Assembly (NCBI GenBank): GCA_023131215.1
Contig: JAGLZV010000079.1
Span: forward strand, 1-9,723
Direction: 5' to 3'
DNA: 9,723 bases
From: Candidatus Methanophagales archaeon
GTDB lineage: Archaea; Halobacteriota; Syntropharchaeia; Alkanophagales; Methanospirareceae
Part shown: positions 4,637 to 9,723 of the stretch, one piece after another
Position numbering within the stretch: position 1 is the stretch's first letter
Layout: every line of letters starts with the position of its first letter
Translations under genes and position numbers: made by a program
Notes under the pieces: generated by a model
What the model was told of the DNA's origin: nothing
Databases searched by the model: none
What the model saw: the letters and a program-made list of their open reading frames with translations, nothing else

Positions 4637-5479
4637 ATGCTCGAAACGATAAGACAATTTATCTACACATACTATATCCATCCTATAACCCATGACACCG
4701 GCTACAACCCAGTAAATACGATAACATGGGCTTTATTACTGGTATTATGCCTCTTTTTGGCATTAAAATTACTGAAGCAGCTCGATATAGAGATAGACAA
4801 AACTTTTATCGCCGCCTTAGCCCCTTACATCTTTGTTGGTGCAAGTCTGAGGGTAATGGAAGATGCGGAATTATTTTCTCCTCCCATAAGCTACACGCTG
4901 ATCACCCCGTTAATCTATTTTCTTCTGTTCTTTTGTTGCATTGCAATACTCACAATATCGGTAAAATTATCCAGGTCGAACAAAATAAGAAATTATAATT
5001 ATAATGTGCCTTTTGCTCTGGTGGGAGTGATATGGCTCTTCGTAAACCTGACAATTCTATTAAGGAAAGAAGAAATAATTTTACCATGGGTTTTCTTTGC
5101 AGTCATTGGCATTTCAGGCATAATATTGCTCGTGATATATACAATTGGAGTGAAATTCGGTGTAAATTTTCTAACAGAGAAGCTGAACGTATCTGTTTTA
5201 GCTGCTCATCTACTCGATGCCTCTTCTTCTTATATCGGTATTGATTTACTCGGTTACGGTGGAAAGCACGTGATAGAGGGCATTATAGTAAAGTACACAG
5301 GCTCAGCAGCCGGAATGTATCCACTCAAACTCGGAATCCTCATCCCCGTGTTATACTTATTGGATACGCAATTTGACGAGAAAGAAAGAGAACTGAAGAA
5401 TCTCGTTCTGTTGGCTCTTCTCGTTATTGGTCTTGCTCCTGCCGTTAGAAATACGCTCAGAATGGTTTTGGGCGTTTGA
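4637..5479 (+). CDS. DUF63 family integral membrane protein
   Basis: 280 residues from ATG 4637. DUF63 is an archaeal multi-pass membrane family of unknown function. Recognisable marks are HDTGYNPVNTITWA near residue 18, RVMEDAELF near 72, and a HLLDASSSYIGID stretch followed by GKHVIEG in the second half. About seven hydrophobic segments are visible (e.g. WALLLVLCLFLALKLL, LITPLIYFLLFFCCIAILTI, LPWVFFAVIGISGIILLVIY, NLVLLALLVIGLAPAV). The frame is open from GTG 4550, but those 29 extra residues (MKKKKCC...) are encoded by repeat element 2 and its flank, and the family begins at MLETIRQFIYTYYI, so 4637 is preferred. No ribosome binding site is visible. The gene is divergent from the NIL-ferredoxin operon and precedes metG by 75 bp. 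Confidence 0.88.
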   Translation: MLETIRQFIYTYYIHPITHDTGYNPVNTITWALLLVLCLFLALKLLKQLDIEIDKTFIAALAPYIFVGASLRVMEDAELFSPPISYTLITPLIYFLLFFCCIAILTISVKLSRSNKIRNYNYNVPFALVGVIWLFVNLTILLRKEEIILPWVFFAVIGISGIILLVIYTIGVKFGVNFLTEKLNVSVLAAHLLDASSSYIGIDLLGYGGKHVIEGIIVKYTGSAAGMYPLKLGILIPVLYLLDTQFDEKERELKNLVLLALLVIGLAPAVRNTLRMVLGV

Positions 5480-5503
5480 AAAGTAAAAGTAATTGTAAAG
5501 CTA

Positions 5504-5511
5504 TTTTTTTT
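5504..5511 (+). terminator. Oligo-T tract after the DUF63 gene
   Basis: Eight consecutive T residues lie 24 bases after the stop codon, a typical archaeal intrinsic termination signal. It separates the DUF63 gene from the metG promoter. Confidence 0.5.
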
Positions 5512-5512
5512 G

Positions 5513-5540
5513 ATATAATTAGATGCTATTGCTATAAAAT
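5513..5540 (+). promoter_or_regulatory. Promoter region of metG with two TATA candidates
   Basis: TATAATTA (5514-5521) predicts a start near 5545, a leader of about 10 bases. TATAAAAT (5533-5540) is nearer the ATG than the usual distance. The A-rich sequence before ATG 5555 has no ribosome binding site, which fits a very short-leader or leaderless mRNA. Confidence 0.4.
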
Positions 5541-5554
5541 AAAACAAAAAACAA

Positions 5555-7183
5555 ATGAAAATCCCAATCGAGAAGCCGGTCCTGGTAACCTCTGCACTGC
5601 CTTATGTTAATGGTGAGTGTCATATAGGGCACCTCAGGACTTACGTCCCCGCGGATATTTACGTGAGAATGCTCCGTAAGATGGGCTACAATGTCGTTTT
5701 TATAAGCGGTTCAGACACGCACGGAACGCCGATTGTGCTGAGTGCAGAAGCTCAGGGTATCACACCCGAAGATGTTGTTGTGAGATATCATGAGCATTTC
5801 AAACGAATTTTTCAAACCCTGAATGTCAATTTTGACTTTTATGGACGGACTGATTCAGAAAGCAACCATAGAAGGACGGAAGAGATAGTAAAGAAGTTGA
5901 TAGATAATGGATATGTGTATAAGAAGGAAACAAAACAGGCGTTTTGCAACACATGCGGGCGGTTTCTACCAGATAGATATGTGGAGGGAGAATGCCCTTA
6001 CTGTGGTGCAATTGCAAGAGGTGATGAATGCGATCAGGGATGTGGTAAGCATCTTGAGCCCGGGGAGATAATAGAGCCGAGATGCAAAATTTGTGGAAGC
6101 GAAGCGGATTTTAAGAAGCAGGAACATTTCTTCTTCAAACTTTCCTCCTTCACTGATTTCCTCATCTCCTATTTAGACAATTTAGGTGGTACTCTGAATG
6201 CGAGGAACTATGCAAAGGAGTGGGCGAGGAAGGAACTGAGGGATTGGTGTGTAACGAGGAACATGGAATGGGGCGTGAAATTCCCGGGCAGGGATGATTT
6301 AGTCGTTTATGTCTGGGTTGACGCCCCTATTGGGTATATATCCTTTACAGAGGAGTTAGTAAAAGGAAAAGAAGAAGATGAGAAGGAATGGAGGAGGTAT
6401 TGGAAAGAAGATAAAACAGCCATTGTGCATTTCATCGGCACGGACATCATATATCATCACTGCATATTCTGGCCTGCGATGCTTAAAGGTGCGGGTTATT
6501 CACTGCCTGATGCCGTCGTTGCTTCTGGTATGGTAAAAATAAATGGTAAGACGTTTTCAAAGAGCAGAGGGAACGTGGTATGGGCGACAGAGTTCTTGGA
6601 ACGATTCCATCCCGATACGTTAAGGTATTATTTAGTGGCACAATCAAGCCACACGAAAGAGTTGGATTTCTCCTGGGACTCATTTTCTGTGCGTGTGAAT
6701 AATGAGTTAGTGGCGATTTTGGGAAACCTTGTTCATCGGGTTGTATCATTCGCATATAAAAATTTCGGCGAGGCTCCCGAAGGCGATATAGACGAAGAGG
6801 TTTTTACTAAGATAGAGCATACGAGGGAGGAAGTGATAAGAGCGGTGGAGGAATACGAATTCAAGAAGCTCGTTGACGCAGTGATGAAGCTTGCGGACTT
6901 TGGAAACAGTTTTTTTCAACGAGAAGAGCCCTGGCATTTGATAAAGGAGAGTGAGAAAGGTAGAGAACGGTGTGGGGGAATAGTAAAGAACGTGCTACAA
7001 ATAATAAAAGCAGTTTGTATATTAATGGAGGCGGTGATGCCTGATAAGATGGCAGAGGTGTGGTCGCAATTGGGAATGGAAAGCGATGTGCATTCCGTGA
7101 AGCTTGAGGAGATGATGGTGCCGATAGTGAGCGGACAAGCACTGAAAAAGCCGAAGAAATTGTTCGAGAGGGTAGAGATATAA
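5555..7183 (+). CDS. metG: Methionyl-tRNA synthetase MetG
   Basis: 542 residues. A class I aminoacyl-tRNA synthetase that charges tRNA-Met with methionine in the cytoplasm. The signature HIGH is at 23-26 (CHIGHLRTYVPADIY) and the KMSKS-equivalent KTFSKSRGN at 332-340. SGSDTHGTPI (51-60) and WVDAPIGYIS (254-263) are catalytic-domain marks. The connective domain has a doubled zinc knuckle: Cys131/134 with Cys147/150, and Cys159/163 with Cys177/180. The second knuckle has an irregular CxxxC spacing. The anticodon-binding helical domain follows from about 370 (SWDSF...NNELVAILGNLVHR). The protein ends at about 540 without the C-terminal EMAP/Trbp111-type tRNA-binding domain found fused in many other MetG proteins. 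In archaea that domain is often separate or absent; it is not encoded nearby. It is probably transcribed alone: a T-tract precedes it and a new promoter follows. Confidence 0.97.
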   Translation: MKIPIEKPVLVTSALPYVNGECHIGHLRTYVPADIYVRMLRKMGYNVVFISGSDTHGTPIVLSAEAQGITPEDVVVRYHEHFKRIFQTLNVNFDFYGRTDSESNHRRTEEIVKKLIDNGYVYKKETKQAFCNTCGRFLPDRYVEGECPYCGAIARGDECDQGCGKHLEPGEIIEPRCKICGSEADFKKQEHFFFKLSSFTDFLISYLDNLGGTLNARNYAKEWARKELRDWCVTRNMEWGVKFPGRDDLVVYVWVDAPIGYISFTEELVKGKEEDEKEWRRYWKEDKTAIVHFIGTDIIYHHCIFWPAMLKGAGYSLPDAVVASGMVKINGKTFSKSRGNVVWATEFLERFHPDTLRYYLVAQSSHTKELDFSWDSFSVRVNNELVAILGNLVHRVVSFAYKNFGEAPEGDIDEEVFTKIEHTREEVIRAVEEYEFKKLVDAVMKLADFGNSFFQREEPWHLIKESEKGRERCGGIVKNVLQIIKAVCILMEAVMPDKMAEVWSQLGMESDVHSVKLEEMMVPIVSGQALKKPKKLFERVEI

Positions 7184-7224
7184 AAGAGAGAGGAAATGAA
7201 GAAGAGCAATCGCCATCATAACCC

Positions 7225-7271
7225 TTTTATATTTACCTTGCCATTTCATTACCATAAGCAGAGGCAGGTGA
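7225..7271 (+). promoter_or_regulatory. Promoter and ribosome binding site of the ACT-hom operon
   Basis: TTTTATATTTA (7225-7235) predicts transcription near 7257. AGGTGA (7266-7271), complementary to the archaeal 16S rRNA end, stands seven bases before ATG 7279. This is the clearest leadered start in the window. Confidence 0.65.
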
Positions 7272-7278
7272 CACCATC

Positions 7279-7770
7279 ATGAAAATATCCATGGACATCG
7301 AACTAAAAGACATCCCAGGTCAGTTAGTGCTCGCATTGAAGCCGGTATCCAATCTTGGAGGTAATATCCTCAGCGTGCTGCATCAAAGGGATAAAAAGAC
7401 ACCTTCAGGGAGAATACCTGTTCAACTGGCATTGGAGATAGAGGAAAGGGGATTGGATAGATTAGTAGAGAGGTTAAAGGAAAAAGGAGTGAACGTGGTG
7501 AGAATAGGGAAAGAGCGACTGAAGGAGTCTATGGTAGTTCTGCTAATCGGGCATATAGTGCATTCTGATATAAGAGAGACGATAGATAGTATAGACAGCA
7601 CGGGATTTGCGGAAGTGGTGGAGCTTTCTCTTTCTATGCCCGGCGTGGATAAGAAGTCCTCTGCTTCGGTTACCCTCAGTGCGATAGGTAAAGAAGAACT
7701 GAAAGAAGCTTTAGGTATTTTAGAGCGAACGGTGAACAAAAAGGGCATCATGGTTATCTCGTCCATTTAA
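7279..7770 (+). CDS. ACT-domain protein, predicted allosteric regulator of homoserine dehydrogenase (COG2061 type)
   Basis: 163 residues. The N-terminal half (about 1-80: MKISMDIELKDIPGQLVLAL, then a Gly-Gly-Asn turn, then RIPVQLALEI) has the beta-alpha-beta pattern of an ACT domain, with the DIPGQL ligand-loop motif. The C-terminal half (about 84-163) has a second alternating beta/alpha unit that looks ACT-like but is more divergent. ACT domains bind amino acids to control enzymes. This stand-alone protein is found beside hom in archaea and is predicted to do the work of the ACT domain fused to homoserine dehydrogenase in bacteria. Here it precedes hom by 15 bp in one operon, and the Hom protein lacks its own ACT domain, which supports that role. 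The effector amino acid (threonine or methionine would be expected) cannot be read from the sequence. Confidence 0.85.
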   Translation: MKISMDIELKDIPGQLVLALKPVSNLGGNILSVLHQRDKKTPSGRIPVQLALEIEERGLDRLVERLKEKGVNVVRIGKERLKESMVVLLIGHIVHSDIRETIDSIDSTGFAEVVELSLSMPGVDKKSSASVTLSAIGKEELKEALGILERTVNKKGIMVISSI

Positions 7771-7785
7771 TCGGGGTACGCGAAA

Positions 7786-8793
7786 ATGAAAATAAAACCA
7801 AAAGCAGTAAGAATTTCGATAGTCGGATTTGGGAATGTTGGGGGCGGCGTAGCGGAGGCGATAAGGCGGAAACAGGAGGAGATAGCAAGAAAACACGATA
7901 TAGATATAAAAATTGTCGGCATAGCAGACTTGAAAGGTGTTATTGTAAATGAGAATGGATTGAGTGAAGATGCGATAATGAAACTCAAGACAGGGGAAAA
8001 GCCAGAAGATATGACAACTCTGGATGTAATAAAAGAAGTGGAGCACGAGATTATGGTAGAGGCAACGCCAACGAATGTCGAGAATGGTGAGCCCGGATTA
8101 ACGCATATAATTACAGCTTTGGAGTCAGGCAGGCATGTGGTAACCTCGAATAAGGGTCCTCTGGCGTTACAGTATAGAAAGTTGATGGAACTCGCAGCGA
8201 AGAAAGGGAAGGAAATAAGATTTGAAGCAACAGTAGGTGGTGCTATGCCGATAATATCATTGGTGAGGGAGAATCTCGCAGGTAACGGGATAATATCAAT
8301 AAAAGGTATTTTGAATGGCACTTGCAATTATATTTTAACGAGAATGGTAGAGGAAGGGTTACCATACGAGCATGTGTTAAAGGAAGCGCAGGAACGTGGA
8401 ATAGCAGAGGCAGACCCTTCCAAAGATGTTGAAGGAATAGATACTGCGGTGAAGCTCGTCATCCTGGCTAACTCCATTTTTGATAGGGATGTGACTTATA
8501 AGGATGTAGAAGTAGCTGGCATCACAGATATAACACCAGAGGCTTTAAAGCTGGCTAATGATGCGGGATACGTGATAAAATTGATAGGAGAAGTGGACAG
8601 GGATGGGTGTCTGAAAGTTGCGCCTCGGTTAGTTCCAAAAGACAACCCGCTGAACGTTGGAGGCACGCTGAACGTTGCAACCATAAAAACAGATTTGGCT
8701 GGTGATATTACTGTCATCGGAAAAGGCGCGGGACCTATCGAAGCTGCGAGTGCTATTCTCTCCGATATAATAGGGATTTATATATCCCCCTAA
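7786..8793 (+). CDS. hom: Homoserine dehydrogenase
   Basis: 335 residues. It reduces L-aspartate semialdehyde to L-homoserine with NAD(P)H, at the branch to threonine and methionine. Motifs: the nucleotide-binding GFGNVGGG at 14-21; TSNKGPLA at 120-127 with Lys123; EATVGGAMP at 147-155; NGTCNYILTRM at 177-187; and AEADPSKDVEGIDTAVK at 207-223, with the acidic residues Glu208 and Asp219 and the catalytic Lys223. The conserved glycine loop GKGAGPIEAASA follows near the C-terminus (312-323). It ends there, so it is the short form without a fused C-terminal ACT domain; the ACT protein is the gene just upstream. GGGGT (7773-7777), eight bases before ATG 7786, supports the start. Confidence 0.97.
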   Translation: MKIKPKAVRISIVGFGNVGGGVAEAIRRKQEEIARKHDIDIKIVGIADLKGVIVNENGLSEDAIMKLKTGEKPEDMTTLDVIKEVEHEIMVEATPTNVENGEPGLTHIITALESGRHVVTSNKGPLALQYRKLMELAAKKGKEIRFEATVGGAMPIISLVRENLAGNGIISIKGILNGTCNYILTRMVEEGLPYEHVLKEAQERGIAEADPSKDVEGIDTAVKLVILANSIFDRDVTYKDVEVAGITDITPEALKLANDAGYVIKLIGEVDRDGCLKVAPRLVPKDNPLNVGGTLNVATIKTDLAGDITVIGKGAGPIEAASAILSDIIGIYISP

Positions 8794-8828
8794 TTTATAT
8801 ACTGATAGAAAATATAAATAGGGGTATA
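8781..8828 (+). promoter_or_regulatory. Imperfect dyad enclosing the promoter of the acidic-protein gene
   Basis: TATATCCCCCTAATTTATA (8781-8799) is mirrored by TATAAATAGGGGTATA (8813-8828), an inverted repeat with small gaps, overlapping the last codons of hom. The TATA box TTTATATACT (8794-8803) lies between the C-rich and G-rich cores and predicts a start near 8826. The dyad could be an operator for a dimeric regulator or an RNA hairpin ending the hom transcript. Confidence 0.45.
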
Positions 8829-8844
8829 GGTGAAAGGAAAAAAC

Positions 8845-9201
8845 ATGAGCGAAATAAGACCGAGTATAAAAACAATAAGAGATGTCGGGTATAGAGTGAT
8901 TATGAAAAATGAGGACGGAAGTCCAAAGAAGGTATGGAGATGCCTTATAAAAGAAGGGAATTATGGCAAGTTTATATCCGTAGAGCAACACTGGGTACGA
9001 AGTATGCAAGAGGGAAAAATAGTGGAAAGTGATTGGGCAAGGAAGTCTATTAATTTCCCTTATGACAAGGAGAAAGCAGTTGCAACGTTGAACTCCATAA
9101 AAGAGTTAGTAGAAGCGGCTTTAGGTGCTGGTGCTGAACTGGAGAAAGAAGTAGAAGAGGAATTTGGCGAGGAACTCGAAGGGCTTGAGGAGGAGTTGTA
9201 G
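8845..9201 (+). CDS. Acidic-tailed protein of unknown function
   Basis: 118 residues from ATG 8845; I do not recognise the family. The N-terminal 70 residues are mixed and basic, with several aromatic residues (GYRVIMKNEDGSPKKVWRCL, then KFISVEQHWVRSM and ESDWARKSINFPYD), which could be a small beta-rich fold. From about residue 72 a helix is likely, and the last 21 residues contain 12 glutamates, a strongly acidic tail. There is no signal peptide, membrane segment or cysteine pair. The frame opens at GTG 8830, but AAAGGA (8833-8838), six bases before ATG 8845, and a predicted transcript start near 8826 favour 8845. It follows hom with its own promoter inside a dyad and converges on the helicase gene. 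The clean start signals and codon use like its neighbours argue that it is a real gene. Confidence 0.7.
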   Translation: MSEIRPSIKTIRDVGYRVIMKNEDGSPKKVWRCLIKEGNYGKFISVEQHWVRSMQEGKIVESDWARKSINFPYDKEKAVATLNSIKELVEAALGAGAELEKEVEEEFGEELEGLEEEL

Positions 9202-9245
9202 TTCCTAAATTCCAATACCAATAGACAAATTCAAAAAACCCCACC

Positions 9246-9268
9246 TGCAAAATGCAAAGTGCAAATTG
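9246..9268 (+). repeat. TGCAAA-type 7-base tandem repeat
   Basis: Three units TGCAAAA (9246-9252), TGCAAAG (9253-9259) and TGCAAAT (9260-9266), followed by TG, in the gap between the acidic-protein gene and the convergent helicase gene. A related two-unit run follows ribC at 3482-3497 on the opposite strand. Confidence 0.6.
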
Positions 9269-9301
9269 AAAAAACACTTTGCTATTTTCATTTTTCATTT
9301 T
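9269..9301. terminator. T-rich/A-rich tracts between convergent genes
   Basis: On the + strand, repeated T-runs (ATTTTCATTTTTCATTTTG, 9283-9302) follow the acidic-protein gene. On the - strand the A6 at 9269-9274 reads as a T6 run after the helicase stop. Both fit archaeal oligo-T termination. Composition is the only evidence. Confidence 0.35.
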
Positions 9302-9723
9302 GAAAAAAAAATCTTGCAATACTCTTCCGCTCTATCTGTAAATGTCACATCGTAATCCGATGGAAAACAGTTTTTATACGGATATTTTTCGAATCGGTAA
9401 TCCATCAAAATGATAATGCAGCGGTCGTGCTCGCTTCTTATGCCTCTACCGGACGCTTGCAGCACCTTTGTTATTGCGGGGTATAGATAACCATAAAGTC
9501 TTCCCTTCTCAGCTCCGTATTTCCCTGCATAATATCCTTCTATGGTCTTTACCTCCAGTGTAGGGGGGCTTAATGGCAATCCAACCACGATAATCGCCTT
9601 TAGCGTATTGGATTCATAGTCCATGCCTTCGGAAAACGAACCTCCCTGCACGGCGAGCAATATCCCTTCATTGTCATCCCTTAACATCTCATATAACCTG
9701 TTTTTTTCCTCTTTCTTCATCTC
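9295..9723 (-). CDS. Rad3/XPD-family (COG1199) superfamily 2 DNA helicase, C-terminal part
   Basis: Partial: the frame is still open at the window edge, so the N-terminal part lies beyond 9723, and the ATG at 9720 is internal. About 142 residues of the second RecA-like domain (HELICc2) are present. Motif V is seen as AVQGGSFSEGMDY, then VVGLPLSPPTLEVKTIEGYY, which is the characteristic XPD/DinG-type strand and proline loop. Motif VI is QASGRGIRSEHDRCIIILMD, with the arginine-finger residues that contact ATP. The protein ends shortly after, as is usual for the family. Members unwind DNA 5' to 3' and most carry a [4Fe-4S] cluster in the N-terminal half, which cannot be seen here. Whether it is a true XPD orthologue or another Rad3-like archaeal helicase cannot be decided from this part. 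It converges on the acidic-protein gene. Confidence 0.9.
   Translation of the reverse strand, partial: EMKKEEKNRLYEMLRDDNEGILLAVQGGSFSEGMDYESNTLKAIIVVGLPLSPPTLEVKTIEGYYAGKYGAEKGRLYGYLYPAITKVLQASGRGIRSEHDRCIIILMDYRFEKYPYKNCFPSDYDVTFTDRAEEYCKIFFSK

Noticed and set aside
7022..7255. Several - strand frames over the metG 3' end
   Set aside because: They are shadows of metG codons with low-complexity composition and no supporting start signals or recognisable motifs.
8830..8844. GTG 8830 as start of the acidic-tailed protein
   Set aside because: The predicted transcription start is only about four bases upstream, and AAAGGA lies correctly spaced before ATG 8845.
9295..9720. ATG at 9720 as the true start of the helicase
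   Set aside because: The frame stays open to the window edge, and the remaining part lacks the first RecA domain of the family, so the gene is truncated by the window and not complete.

Overview
The window looks archaeal and euryarchaeal, most likely from a methanogen or methane/alkane-oxidising lineage such as ANME-1 (Methanophagales) or its relatives. The evidence is a set of archaea-specific genes: archaeal-type riboflavin synthase (RibC), a dihydromethanopterin-reductase/archaeoflavoprotein-type iron-sulfur flavoprotein, a NIL-domain ferredoxin, a DUF63 membrane protein, the stand-alone ACT protein paired with homoserine dehydrogenase, and a Rad3/XPD-type helicase. TATA boxes sit at archaeal distances, and there is a mixture of GGTGA-type ribosome binding sites and apparently leaderless starts. 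The lineage is inferred from gene content, not proven.

Layout. On the + strand, the end of moaE (1-216) overlaps by one base an iron-sulfur flavoprotein gene (216-962). lysA follows (1000-2280), then a small two-helix membrane protein (2377-2664). On the - strand lies a riboflavin block, in transcription order: NIL-ferredoxin (4355-3969), ribC (3963-3499) and, beyond a repeat element, ribH (3224-2781). The + strand resumes with a DUF63 membrane protein (4637-5479), metG (5555-7183), an ACT-domain regulator (7279-7770), hom (7786-8793) and an unrecognised acidic protein (8845-9201). The - strand ends with the C-terminal part of a Rad3/XPD-family helicase (9723-9295, cut by the window edge).

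Functional themes. Several genes belong to aspartate-family amino acid metabolism and its use: lysA (lysine), hom plus its predicted ACT regulator (homoserine), the NIL-ferredoxin (its family is linked to homocysteine formation in methanogens) and metG (methionine charging). ribC and ribH are the last two steps of riboflavin synthesis. moaE (molybdopterin) and the flavoprotein (possibly tetrahydromethanopterin) add a cofactor theme.

The most notable unexplained structure is a family of AT-rich, polypurine/polypyrimidine elements. Two full-looking copies of about 180-190 bp (3290-3480 and 4405-4585) have imperfect 16-17 bp terminal inverted repeats, share internal modules, and carry a TATA-like sequence just outside one end that points at the neighbouring gene. 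A 51-bp exact inverted copy of part of one element forms the 3' end of the flavoprotein coding sequence and encodes its last 16 or so residues. Tandem GATTAAC-type and TGCAAA-type repeats occur in or next to these elements. This looks like a MITE-like family that reshapes promoters and gene ends. No tRNA, rRNA, CRISPR array or transposase gene was seen. No gene-free stretch exceeds 300 bases.
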